A stretch of DNA of 64,000 nucleotides from contig NZ_CP142884.1 of the NCBI RefSeq assembly GCF_040760075.1, positions 4,774,001-4,838,000 on the forward strand, written 5' to 3'. The notes under the pieces are model-generated. The model did not search any database. It was not told the DNA's origin and saw nothing but the letters and a program-made list of their open reading frames with translations. This document shows positions 27,005-35,787 of the stretch, in pieces. Within the stretch, counting starts at the first letter, position 1. Every line of letters begins with the position of its first letter. This DNA comes from Sphingobacterium sp. R2. Its GTDB lineage: Bacteria; Bacteroidota; Bacteroidia; Sphingobacteriales; Sphingobacteriaceae. Position numbers and translations under genes: made by a program.

Positions 27005-28165
27005 TTACTTTACCGAAAAACGATACAGGGATTTTGTCTGATAAACTTGCCCAGGGTTAAGCACAGTTGTTGGAAAATTAGGCTGATTTGGGGCATCCGG
27101 AAAATGCTGCGGTTCGAGGCAAAAGGCCGTACGAAAGGAATCTTTTTTTCCATTCTTCAATTGCACTTGTTCGTTCATAAAATTACCGCTATAAAATTGT
27201 ATTCCAGGTTCTGCAGTCAGAATATCCATAACAATACCTGATTTATCTCCAATCACATGGGCCGCTTTATACCAGTCTCCTTCCTTTTCTCTACTCAATA
27301 CAAAATTATGATCGTAGCCCTTTCCAAAGCTCAGTTGCTGATCATTGGCATTGATATCCTTTCCAATCGACTTTAAATTCGTGAAATCAAAAGGGGTTCC
27401 CTTTACCGATGCTAATTGTCCTGTTGGTATGAGTGTACTATCCACTGGTGTGTATTCATTCGCAAACAATTGAAGCTGATGATCCAGTATTGTACCGCTT
27501 CCTTCACCATTTAAATTAAAGTAAGCATGGTTGGTCAAATTGATCACCGTCTTTTTATCGGAAGTAGCACGATAGGCAATCATCAATTCATTATTATCGT
27601 TAAGCGTATAAGTCACTTCCATCTGGATGTTTCCTGGAAAACCCTCGTGTCCATCAGGTAAGGTGTAAGCAAAAGTAAGAGACGATTTATCTGACGATTT
27701 TAATGTCCAATGGGCGAAATGCACACCTTTAAAACCACCATGCAGTGTATTAGGACCGTTATTTACCGCCAATGCATAGGTTTTATCATCCAACTTAAAC
27801 TTTCCCTTAGCAATCCGATTACCAAAAGGCCCTACAATAGTACCGAAAAATGGTTCTTTGGGATTATTATAATCAGCCGCTTTAGAAAAACCCAAAACAA
27901 CATCGCACAACTTACCCTTATTGTCAGGCACCCATAATCCGACTAAACGAGCGCCAAAATTGGTAAAATAAGCTTGTACGCCATTTTTATTGCTCAGTTC
28001 ATATAGATAAGCCTGTTTTTGATCAATAGTTCCGCTGAACTGTGCGGTATCCATGAAGGCCGATAAAGAATCTGCTTTAGCAGATTTGGAGCCAGTCGAT
28101 TGCTGACAAGACACACAAAAAGCGAGCATTGCAGAAAGACCAAGCAAGGTCATTTTTCCTTTCAT
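27005..28165 (-). CDS. galM: aldose 1-epimerase (galactose mutarotase), lipoprotein
   Basis: This enzyme interconverts alpha and beta anomers of free sugars. The ATG at 28165 (MKGKMTLLGLSAMLAFCVSC) yields 386 residues with a lipobox ending at Cys20; an earlier in-frame ATG at 28198 would put extra basic residues before the signal. Galactose mutarotase landmarks are GPFGNRIAKGKF, NTLHGGFKGVHFAHW, LTNHAYFNLNGEGSG (catalytic His) and CLEPQHFPDAPNQPNFP (catalytic Glu). Being a periplasm-side lipoprotein, it would act on monosaccharides freed by the neighbouring GH2, GH43 and GH127-like enzymes. It has its own terminator and is divergent from the sensor kinase gene. Confidence 0.93.
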   Translation of the reverse strand: MKGKMTLLGLSAMLAFCVSCQQSTGSKSAKADSLSAFMDTAQFSGTIDQKQAYLYELSNKNGVQAYFTNFGARLVGLWVPDNKGKLCDVVLGFSKAADYNNPKEPFFGTIVGPFGNRIAKGKFKLDDKTYALAVNNGPNTLHGGFKGVHFAHWTLKSSDKSSLTFAYTLPDGHEGFPGNIQMEVTYTLNDNNELMIAYRATSDKKTVINLTNHAYFNLNGEGSGTILDHQLQLFANEYTPVDSTLIPTGQLASVKGTPFDFTNLKSIGKDINANDQQLSFGKGYDHNFVLSREKEGDWYKAAHVIGDKSGIVMDILTAEPGIQFYSGNFMNEQVQLKNGKKDSFRTAFCLEPQHFPDAPNQPNFPTTVLNPGQVYQTKSLYRFSVK

Positions 28166-28341
28166 TCGTCGTATTTTAAAATGGTTTATAATCTTCACTT
28201 AGATAGAACTTGTGTCCATTTCTAGATTTTTTTATAATTTTAGCGATTACAATACATAGGCTAAAGTCTTAATTTTTTTGAGATACTTTAAGATTAAATT
28301 GTTTCATTTTAGCACTATTTTGTATCAATAACCAAATAATC

Positions 28342-31300
28342 ATGATCAACCTGAGGTTTCTACGCGTTGTATTGTTTCTGCTGCTTCCGCGCTTGCTCTA
28401 TGCACAGCCCTATTATTTTAATCATTATCAAATTAATGAAGGATTGTCAAACAATGCAGTCATCTGTAGTATGCAGGATAGTCAGGGCTTTCTTTGGTTC
28501 GGCACGAAAGATGGGCTAAATCGCTTTGATGGCAATAATTTCAAACATTTTAATGCCGCTAGCGTTGGGAAAAACAACCTGGGTGGCAACAACATCATTT
28601 CGTTAACAGAAGACTTTCGAAAAAGAATATGGATTGGTACAGATCAGGGAATCTATTGCTACGATCCTGTGGATGAAGAATTTAGACTCTTGAGCAAACA
28701 ATTTGAAAATGCAGATGTCCCTGTTATCATTACCGATCAACGCAAAAAGATTTGGTTTATATCCAACGGAATGCTCTATTTCCATGATTTGATCAGTCAG
28801 GAAATCCGACAACTGACTAAATCAGACCTGTACATCACATCCATCAACTGCACGAAAAACGGAACTGTGTTTTTCGGCACACCTGAAGGGAAGATTTTCC
28901 AAATAGATGCTTCGGGAACCCCTGTGCTTATGCTCGACTTTCAAGCAAAATATGGTGCTAAAGATTGGTTTAGTATTGAGAAAATAAAAGAAAATCACCA
29001 AGGAGACTTATTGATTGGTACTTCCAAAACTGGGGTATACAGCTATCGATTTAAAGACAAATCGCTTAAACCCATACTAGGCCCCGAACAATTGAAGCAA
29101 TTTCTCTATGTAAGAGATATTTTACAGCCAAACGATCATGAATATTGGTTCGCAACAGAATCTGGTCTCTTTATTTATCAAATAGCTACTCAACAATTCA
29201 TCAATATTCAAAAAGAGCAAGAAAATCCCTGGGGCATATCCGACAATGCTATTTATAACATCCTACAGGATAAAGACGAAGGTATCTGGTTGGGAACGTA
29301 TTTTGGTGGAATCAACTACTATCATAAAAACAACAGTATAATCGAAAAATTCCTACCACAGGACCGCCCGGGGAGCTTAAAAGGGTCTGCCGTACGCATT
29401 ATAAAAAAGGATATCGACCATAATATCTGGATAGGCACTGAAAACGGTGGATTATCAAAACTCGACCCCATATCGGGTAAGATTCAAAACTTCTCGGACA
29501 AACAAGGCAATCTGGCAAATAACAACATCCATGGTATTCTTCCTATTGGCGACAAATTGCTGATAGGCACTTTCGTCAATGGTCTCGATATTTTTTCACC
29601 CAAGCTTAAAAAAGTTATCTATCACATCGACCGTAACAGTAATACCCCATCATCCGATCTCCAAAGTAATTTTCTTTTTTATCTCTATAAAACTCGTCGG
29701 GGGGATATCCTAGTGGCTTCAACCCGTGGATTATACCGCTTTGATTTTGATAAAAAATCATTCCACCTCATCAACAATGTTCCAGAATACATGTTTTACA
29801 CAAGTATTTTAGAAGATAAAAAGGGTAACATCTGGGTAGGCACGTGGCGAGATGGCCTATTTTGTTATCACCCGACGACGCGTTACTTCAAACATTACAC
29901 CCATCGGCAGAACGACCCTAGCTCCTTGCCAAATAATAGAATCAATAGCCTATTTGAAGATTCTCAACAGCAGATTTGGATAGCCACAGAAGGCGGAATG
30001 GCCAAGAAAAAATTAAATCAAGAGGGCTTTCAAAACATTGGTCTAGCAGAAGGAATGCCGAGTAATGTGACGCTAGCTTTCTTAGAAGATAAACAAAAGA
30101 ATCTTTGGGTGAGTACCTCTAAGGGGTTGGTACGCTACCACCTTCCCAATGGTAGAAAACGGATTTTCAACTTGGAGTCAGGCCTCCCGACTATCCAGTT
30201 CAATTACAATTCATCTTTTAATGACGACAACGGAAACTTCTATTTTGGTACCATCAATGGGCTTATTCGTTTTAATCCCGAAAAGCTAAACCAAATTAAC
30301 TATAAGAATCAAATACCGATTTATATCACTAATTTTTACATCAACAACAGAGCGATCAATCAATATACCGATCCCAAGATTCTATCCAAATCAATATTAT
30401 TCACTAAGAATATAAAACTAAAACACGACGAATCATCCTTCAGCCTTGATTTTGCAGCTTTACATTACCAAGCCCCCCATTCTATTCATTATAGTTATAA
30501 GATGGAGGGTCTTGACGACAAATGGATAGACATTACAAGTAATCAACGTGCATATTTTACCAAACTTTCTCCCGGAAAATATATTTTTACAGTAAAAGCA
30601 GAAGACCCCAATGGTAATACAATCCCTACTTTTGCTAGTCTTAAAATCGCTATTCTTCCACCTATATGGGCAAGCTTACCAGCCTTTATTTGCTATGCAT
30701 TAATAGCCGCTGCATTGATTATATTTATTATTTATCATTTTAATGAAAAGATCAAACAACGCAATCGACAACATCTTTTAAGCGTACAGAACCTACGCGA
30801 ACAAGAACTCTATCGTTCAAAAATCAATTTCTATACCGATGTTGCGCATGAGATACGAACACCATTGACCTTGATCAAAGCGCCCCTAGAAAAACTTATG
30901 GATAAGGTAGATCATAATCCCGTCACCGACAAACTATTATTGACCATGCAAAACAACACGGAGAAACTAATTGCCCTAAGCAACCAATTGCTGGATTTTA
31001 GGAAAGTCGAAACGGAAGGGTTTAAATTACACTTTGAATCGGAAAACATCAGCTTGATGGTTCAGGAAATCATCGGAAATTTTACAGTGACTTTACAGTC
31101 GCAGGGGAAACAGATTGTATCGCAAATTATGCCTGATATTATCGGTCAAATCGATGCGGACGCATTTGACAAGATATGTTATAACCTATTGAATAACGCT
31201 CTTAAATATTCCTTATCTTTTATTGAGGTAAATTTGAATATGGATAAACAGAAAAATATCTTTATATTGACCGTGAAAAACGACGGCGCTTTAATTCCTT

Positions 31301-31497
31301 CAGAAGAAAGGGAAAGAATTTTTGAACCATTCAATCGCTTAAAACAAAATAAGAATGTTCCTGGAAGTGGTCTGGGCTTGGCATTGACAAGATCCCTAAC
31401 GTTGAAACATCGAGGCACCTTGTTATATACTATAAATGACCTTCAATTGAACGTATTCACTTTGACGTTACCTTTGAATCACAATACAAATCCATAA
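28342..31497 (+). CDS. two-component sensor kinase with periplasmic propeller (HTCS sensor half)
   Basis: This 1051-residue protein has a signal peptide (residues 1-21) and fourteen or so Reg_prop repeats forming two seven-bladed propellers (residues about 25-650, with recurring WIGT, WFGT and WVGTWRDGL blades). A Y_Y_Y domain follows (about 690-765, YSYKMEGLDDKW), then one membrane segment (about 775-797), HisKA (DVAHEIRTPLTL, phospho-acceptor His836) and HATPase (NNALKY, GSGLGLALTRSL). Such sensors detect oligosaccharides in the periplasm and activate polysaccharide utilisation loci. In most Bacteroides HTCS proteins the receiver and AraC domain are fused behind the kinase; here the protein ends after the ATPase and the regulator is a separate gene two bases downstream. 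Confidence 0.94.
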   Translation: MINLRFLRVVLFLLLPRLLYAQPYYFNHYQINEGLSNNAVICSMQDSQGFLWFGTKDGLNRFDGNNFKHFNAASVGKNNLGGNNIISLTEDFRKRIWIGTDQGIYCYDPVDEEFRLLSKQFENADVPVIITDQRKKIWFISNGMLYFHDLISQEIRQLTKSDLYITSINCTKNGTVFFGTPEGKIFQIDASGTPVLMLDFQAKYGAKDWFSIEKIKENHQGDLLIGTSKTGVYSYRFKDKSLKPILGPEQLKQFLYVRDILQPNDHEYWFATESGLFIYQIATQQFINIQKEQENPWGISDNAIYNILQDKDEGIWLGTYFGGINYYHKNNSIIEKFLPQDRPGSLKGSAVRIIKKDIDHNIWIGTENGGLSKLDPISGKIQNFSDKQGNLANNNIHGILPIGDKLLIGTFVNGLDIFSPKLKKVIYHIDRNSNTPSSDLQSNFLFYLYKTRRGDILVASTRGLYRFDFDKKSFHLINNVPEYMFYTSILEDKKGNIWVGTWRDGLFCYHPTTRYFKHYTHRQNDPSSLPNNRINSLFEDSQQQIWIATEGGMAKKKLNQEGFQNIGLAEGMPSNVTLAFLEDKQKNLWVSTSKGLVRYHLPNGRKRIFNLESGLPTIQFNYNSSFNDDNGNFYFGTINGLIRFNPEKLNQINYKNQIPIYITNFYINNRAINQYTDPKILSKSILFTKNIKLKHDESSFSLDFAALHYQAPHSIHYSYKMEGLDDKWIDITSNQRAYFTKLSPGKYIFTVKAEDPNGNTIPTFASLKIAILPPIWASLPAFICYALIAAALIIFIIYHFNEKIKQRNRQHLLSVQNLREQELYRSKINFYTDVAHEIRTPLTLIKAPLEKLMDKVDHNPVTDKLLLTMQNNTEKLIALSNQLLDFRKVETEGFKLHFESENISLMVQEIIGNFTVTLQSQGKQIVSQIMPDIIGQIDADAFDKICYNLLNNALKYSLSFIEVNLNMDKQKNIFILTVKNDGALIPSEERERIFEPFNRLKQNKNVPGSGLGLALTRSLTLKHRGTLLYTINDLQLNVFTLTLPLNHNTNP

Positions 31498-31499
31498 TT

Positions 31500-32267
31500 A
31501 TGAATGCCAAATCCAATTTATTACTAGTAGATGACCATACCGAACTACTCGAATTCATCGCAGATGATCTCAATGAAGATTATCAGATAACGACGAGTTC
31601 TAATGGAAAACAAGCGTTGGATTTACTAGCTTCTGAATATTTCGATCTGATTGTAAGCGATGTAATGATGCCGGAAATGGATGGTTTTGAGCTTTGTCAA
31701 AGAATCAAGGAAAACATCGCGTATGCACACATTCCAGTTATCCTTTTGACTGCAAAAAATAGTATTGAATCAAAAATTCAAGGGCTGGAATTTGGTGCTG
31801 ATGCTTACATCGAAAAACCGTTTTCGCCTGCTTTTTTGAGGGCGCAGATAGCTAGTTTGTTAAAAAACCGGATAAAGGTTAAGGAGTTTTTTATCAAAAA
31901 TCCAATGTCCCAGATACAACAGATCGGCCAAAATCAAAGTGAACAGGAGTTCCTGCTGAAAATTGAAGAAATTATTATGCAGCACCTCGATGATCCACAG
32001 TTCAATGTCGACCGAATGGCCGACATACTTTGTATGAGTAGACCTACACTCTACCGCAAAATCAATGTTGTATCGAGCCTCTCCCCTAATGAATTGATTA
32101 ATTTGACCAGGCTTCGAAAAGCAGCAGAACTGCTTATTCAAAAACAGCATAAAGTTTACGAAATTTCAAATTTACTAGGTTACAGTTCCGCAACACATTT
32201 TTCGCGTAATTTTCAAAAACAGTTTGGCCAAAGCCCAACTGAATTTCAGGAATCACAATCGAAGTGA
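31500..32267 (+). CDS. response regulator with AraC-type DNA-binding domain (HTCS regulator half)
   Basis: This 255-residue protein has a receiver domain at residues 5-120 (LLLVDDHTELL, phospho-acceptor Asp54 in IVSDVMMPEMDGFE, conserved Lys in IEKPF). An AraC helix-turn-helix pair lies at about 155-252 (NVDRMADILCMSRPTLYRKI and VYEISNLLGYSSATHFSRNFQKQFG). The ATG is two bases after the kinase stop, so translation is coupled. It is the cognate partner of the propeller kinase and the likely activator of the flanking glycosidase operon. It ends before a strong bidirectional terminator. Confidence 0.94.
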   Translation: MNAKSNLLLVDDHTELLEFIADDLNEDYQITTSSNGKQALDLLASEYFDLIVSDVMMPEMDGFELCQRIKENIAYAHIPVILLTAKNSIESKIQGLEFGADAYIEKPFSPAFLRAQIASLLKNRIKVKEFFIKNPMSQIQQIGQNQSEQEFLLKIEEIIMQHLDDPQFNVDRMADILCMSRPTLYRKINVVSSLSPNELINLTRLRKAAELLIQKQHKVYEISNLLGYSSATHFSRNFQKQFGQSPTEFQESQSK

Positions 32268-32385
32268 CCTATTACTTGAGCCACAACATCCATTCTAGAC
32301 ATATTAAACTTAGGTAAACATGTAAGATTTCAAATACATCTGTTCGAAATTAAATTCAAATTACTCTTCTATTTGAAATAAAAAG

Positions 32386-32420
32386 AGAACCAGATTCGCT
32401 AGGAATCTGGTCCTTTTTTT
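32386..32420. terminator. bidirectional terminator between response regulator and GH-like gene
   Basis: A 9-bp perfect stem ACCAGATTC (32389-32397) / GAATCTGGT (32403-32411) with loop GCTAG is followed by CC and seven T, and preceded by an A-rich stretch. It serves the plus-strand kinase-regulator pair and probably the minus-strand PUL operon too. Confidence 0.9.
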
Positions 32421-32501
32421 AGCATCGGATCTGTCGATTAAAGCATACTTCAGCGCATGTTTTCGTGATACATATCGGTATTTTTTATCTTGACATGGAT
32501 G

Positions 32502-34679
32502 TTACAATTCAATATCAACTTGCACACCATCAGGACTATTTTCAAATCCCAGTAGATAGGTGTTTGTTCTCGTATCCCAATTTACTTCCGAAAACACATC
32601 GCGTTTCCCTACCAAAACACGCTTTGGCTTATTAGGCAATAATATACGCGAAACGTTCGTCGTGTTAATCGGGCTTTTCGCAATAAATGAATACCGATCA
32701 TTAGCCGTTACTTCGCTGTAGATACGACTTGCGGATGCCAACACCTGTGGTTGTTGTTTATTCTTTATGTGATCGATATTCACAAACAAACACTGCTCAT
32801 TCGGCTGTATACTTTTAGACGTGATAATAGGCAAAGCCGGATCGTAAAGATCGATTAGGTTTCCGTTAACCTGATAAGGTTGATTGCTCACACTCTCATC
32901 CAATACAGCGACCAGATCGTAATTGCCTCGCGTCAGTGTAAAATAATTTTTAAATTGCAGCTTTTTCCCTCGACCAATACTTTCATAAAGATTCTTGGTC
33001 ACATCCAGCAGTTTCTGATTGTTATCAGGTTTAATCACAAATTCCTTAGGATCGGATCGTAAGACGTACAAAGTACCTTTCCCATACCTGTATTTTCCCT
33101 CTTTTGCCATTTCGTCCTTCAGTCCCATCTGCTCAAATAGATGATCGGATGGCCTTTGATACTGTCTACCATTGCTATTCCACCATTCCTGTACCGATTG
33201 AAAAGGATCGAGATCCGTTCCACAGTAAATCAAGACGCCACCATTTCTCACCCAATCCGCGAGGTGATGATGTGCTTCAGGGGCTAAAGGCTTCATATTG
33301 GAATAAGACATGAGCAGGACTCTCGTGTCCGCGAGTGCATTCTTGACCGCTAAATTCTCCAAATGAACTGTTTTTATAGGTACCCCGCGTTTTAGGAAAG
33401 GAAGGGCGAGCCCATAAAAGTTGGCTAATTGTGGATCATCATATCCTTCATGTGTAGGAAAACGCTGGAACATCAGTGAATTTGCCAAGAGCACACTGAT
33501 CCCTGTCGACCCAGAGACTTTGCTGGTTGATTTGGGCATACTGTTCAGGCTATTGATCATCACCTGCATTTGGGTCGAATAGTGTCTTGGTATTTTTTCT
33601 TTTTGATCACTATTAGGACTTGTTTTATACAGTCCCTCATAAATACGTTCAGGCCAGGGCATCACCTCATAGTCGGCGATATTCGGATATAAAAGCTGTG
33701 CTGTGAATGTCGCCTGATAGTTTTTCTTGTAGTCGGCCCAATCCCGAGGCCAATCTTCGATCGGATCTGTCAAAAAAAACATCTTCCGTCCAGTTGGTGC
33801 AGTCATGGATTCCATTGCACCATATTCCAAAAATGCCGTTTCGAAAACCCTTTCTTTTGCGACGCCATTAAAATAATTAGGCTCACGTGAAGTTCCTGTC
33901 CATACCTGCGCTATGTAACCATCCACACAGGGAAGAGAAGCCAAACTCGCTTCGGGACTAATGATCATCCACTGCGAATAGTTGATTAAAGAGTGTGTCG
34001 GCACATAACATTTTACGTCCATCCCTTTGGTTTTACCATAAGATTTAGCATAAGTAAAGACTTCATTCAGCGCATGAAGATATAAAGCATACTTCAATTT
34101 ATTCGACAAGTAAGTGTTTTCGGGCGATTCGTGTTGCGGTCGCCAATCAAAACCATAGTACCTTTTCCATTCATTTTTAAACGATTCACTGTATCCGGCA
34201 CGTGCCCAAAATTCGGGTTCTTCCATAAATATGGCGTCGATGCCAGCATCAATGACCCTTTTGATATGCATCTCCTTAATATACTTTAAATAATTTTCAC
34301 TAGGAACGATATATGGAACCATATGACCATGCCAGATGGTGTCGCCTTTGACATCGACCTGTCCCTCATCCAGGTGCATCTTCCCATCCCATTTCCCTGT
34401 AAAGTAATCTTGGTACTCGCCCCAGGCAATCCCCGTCATAAAATGAGCAATATACCCCTTATCACGCCAAGATTTCACACGATCTTCAAAGGGTAACTTT
34501 CTGGATTTGTCGGAAGGGTTCCCTCCTGTTCCATAGACCATTACCGCATCCGCCCGGTTATCAATTGTTGGACGCCACTCCCTGGAGCTTTGAAATGTTG
34601 TCTTTATCGGATCTTTCTTTTGAGCGACCGTCGTCAGCGCCGCCAGCATCATTAGCGAAAGTATGTTCGTTTTTATCAT
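32502..34679 (-). CDS. putative glycoside hydrolase with TIM barrel and beta-galactosidase-trimerisation-like domain
   Basis: This 725-residue exported protein has the signal MIKTNILSLMMLAALTTVAQ. Residues about 45-370 resemble a (beta/alpha)8 barrel: AVMVYGTGG, GYIAHFMTGIAWG, then RVIDAGIDAIFMEEPEFWARAGY with candidate acidic residues Glu153, Glu154 and Glu156. Residues about 400-510 look like the flavodoxin-like trimerisation domain of GH42 enzymes (ALADTRVLLMSYSNMKPLAPEAHHHLADWVRNGGVLIYCG). A beta-rich C-terminus follows. I cannot place it in a CAZy family. It is the last gene of the GH76-susC-susD-DUF3823 operon, about 140 bases after the DUF3823 gene, so it should act on the same glycan. 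Confidence 0.8.
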   Translation of the reverse strand: MIKTNILSLMMLAALTTVAQKKDPIKTTFQSSREWRPTIDNRADAVMVYGTGGNPSDKSRKLPFEDRVKSWRDKGYIAHFMTGIAWGEYQDYFTGKWDGKMHLDEGQVDVKGDTIWHGHMVPYIVPSENYLKYIKEMHIKRVIDAGIDAIFMEEPEFWARAGYSESFKNEWKRYYGFDWRPQHESPENTYLSNKLKYALYLHALNEVFTYAKSYGKTKGMDVKCYVPTHSLINYSQWMIISPEASLASLPCVDGYIAQVWTGTSREPNYFNGVAKERVFETAFLEYGAMESMTAPTGRKMFFLTDPIEDWPRDWADYKKNYQATFTAQLLYPNIADYEVMPWPERIYEGLYKTSPNSDQKEKIPRHYSTQMQVMINSLNSMPKSTSKVSGSTGISVLLANSLMFQRFPTHEGYDDPQLANFYGLALPFLKRGVPIKTVHLENLAVKNALADTRVLLMSYSNMKPLAPEAHHHLADWVRNGGVLIYCGTDLDPFQSVQEWWNSNGRQYQRPSDHLFEQMGLKDEMAKEGKYRYGKGTLYVLRSDPKEFVIKPDNNQKLLDVTKNLYESIGRGKKLQFKNYFTLTRGNYDLVAVLDESVSNQPYQVNGNLIDLYDPALPIITSKSIQPNEQCLFVNIDHIKNKQQPQVLASASRIYSEVTANDRYSFIAKSPINTTNVSRILLPNKPKRVLVGKRDVFSEVNWDTRTNTYLLGFENSPDGVQVDIEL

Positions 34680-34818
34680 AATTTATTATCTATTTCTACT
34701 ACGCACAGTTTACGCCTATATTCCCCTTACAATTCAACAGGTTTAACCCATAAGATCTAGCAGATGAGGAGCGAGCCTATGATTTTAACAGACTCGCTCA
34801 ACATGGATAAAGATGTGA

Positions 34819-35631
34819 TTATTGAATATCGACCCTTTTGGCTTCGTTGTAATTCCATCTTCGCGTTCCCGTCCCCCGAGGCGTGTCGTAATTAATCCGC
34901 GAGGCTGCCCGAATAAAAACCGTCCGCCCTTTTGGGATTTCGCCCACAGATTCGAGATCAATAACCTGCCCCAATTTTGAGTTAAAGCTATTGCCACCAT
35001 ACTCAATTTTGCTAGACCAACGTTCATCTCGCGCTCTATACCCTACCGTGGAGGAATAGCTGACAAAGAATTGTATATCTGTCACATTTAAAAAATCCAC
35101 ATTGTAATTTCCTAGAGGTTCAATTATATCCCGAAAAAACTGTTCGGTTACGGCGCGTGTAACTTTTACCTTAGCTTTTACCTTTCCGTTTTCCACAACT
35201 GGATTTCCGACCCATTCGACTTTAAGAAAAGGATGCACCTCCATCTTAATTTCATGAGAGCCATTCAGCTCCATGTTTTTGCTGTCATCTGACAGCACCT
35301 TCCCATCGCCATCGGTACGTACCAATGGAATAAAAGGCCCATCAACAGTGATATTATAATTACCTTTAAACAATTTCGTATTTTGAAACGTCCCGTCGGG
35401 CATGCAATAGAAATCAGGGTTGTGCTCCACATTGTCACCCCAACTCAGCTCTGTTAATCGAACACGGATACCCTCACTTCCCTGATCGGTCAATATGGGT
35501 TCTCCGGTCGATGCGTCGACCACAATACCTTTTAATGCCACCGAAGGAGCTTCATAATTATCTGCCTCAAAAAGGCTGCACGAACTTAGCATACACATGA
35601 TGCCTATCGCGCCGAAAATACTTTTTTTCAT
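34819..35631 (-). CDS. DUF3823 surface lipoprotein of the SusCD locus
   Basis: This 270-residue lipoprotein has a lipobox (CMLSSC, Cys18). It belongs to DUF3823, which usually follows susD in Bacteroidota. Residues about 30-115 form a prealbumin-like beta sandwich (LKGIVVDASTGEPI...GIRVRLTE), and about 120-265 a second beta-rich domain (VSYSSTVGYRARDERW). By position it is analogous to SusE/SusF-type surface glycan-binding proteins; the binding role is inference. It lies 156 bases after susD and in the same operon direction. Confidence 0.88.
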   Translation of the reverse strand: MKKSIFGAIGIMCMLSSCSLFEADNYEAPSVALKGIVVDASTGEPILTDQGSEGIRVRLTELSWGDNVEHNPDFYCMPDGTFQNTKLFKGNYNITVDGPFIPLVRTDGDGKVLSDDSKNMELNGSHEIKMEVHPFLKVEWVGNPVVENGKVKAKVKVTRAVTEQFFRDIIEPLGNYNVDFLNVTDIQFFVSYSSTVGYRARDERWSSKIEYGGNSFNSKLGQVIDLESVGEIPKGRTVFIRAASRINYDTPRGTGTRRWNYNEAKRVDIQ

Positions 35632-35787
35632 CTCTTTACGTTTAGTGATGGTTTGAATGTTCCGAATTTAGTTGCCTGCTATTTTCCGGAACGCTGCTCC
35701 ACCAGTAATTCACTTTGTTATTAGAATTTCAGGCCTTACAAGTGACCTGCGCCGGGCCCCTCGAAGCGCTCAACACAGCATACTTGT

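Noticed and set aside
31490..31503. Frameshift or premature stop splitting a fused hybrid kinase
   Set aside because: Both halves are complete, the regulator has its own ATG, and the tail LNHNTNP after the ATPase domain looks like a natural end.
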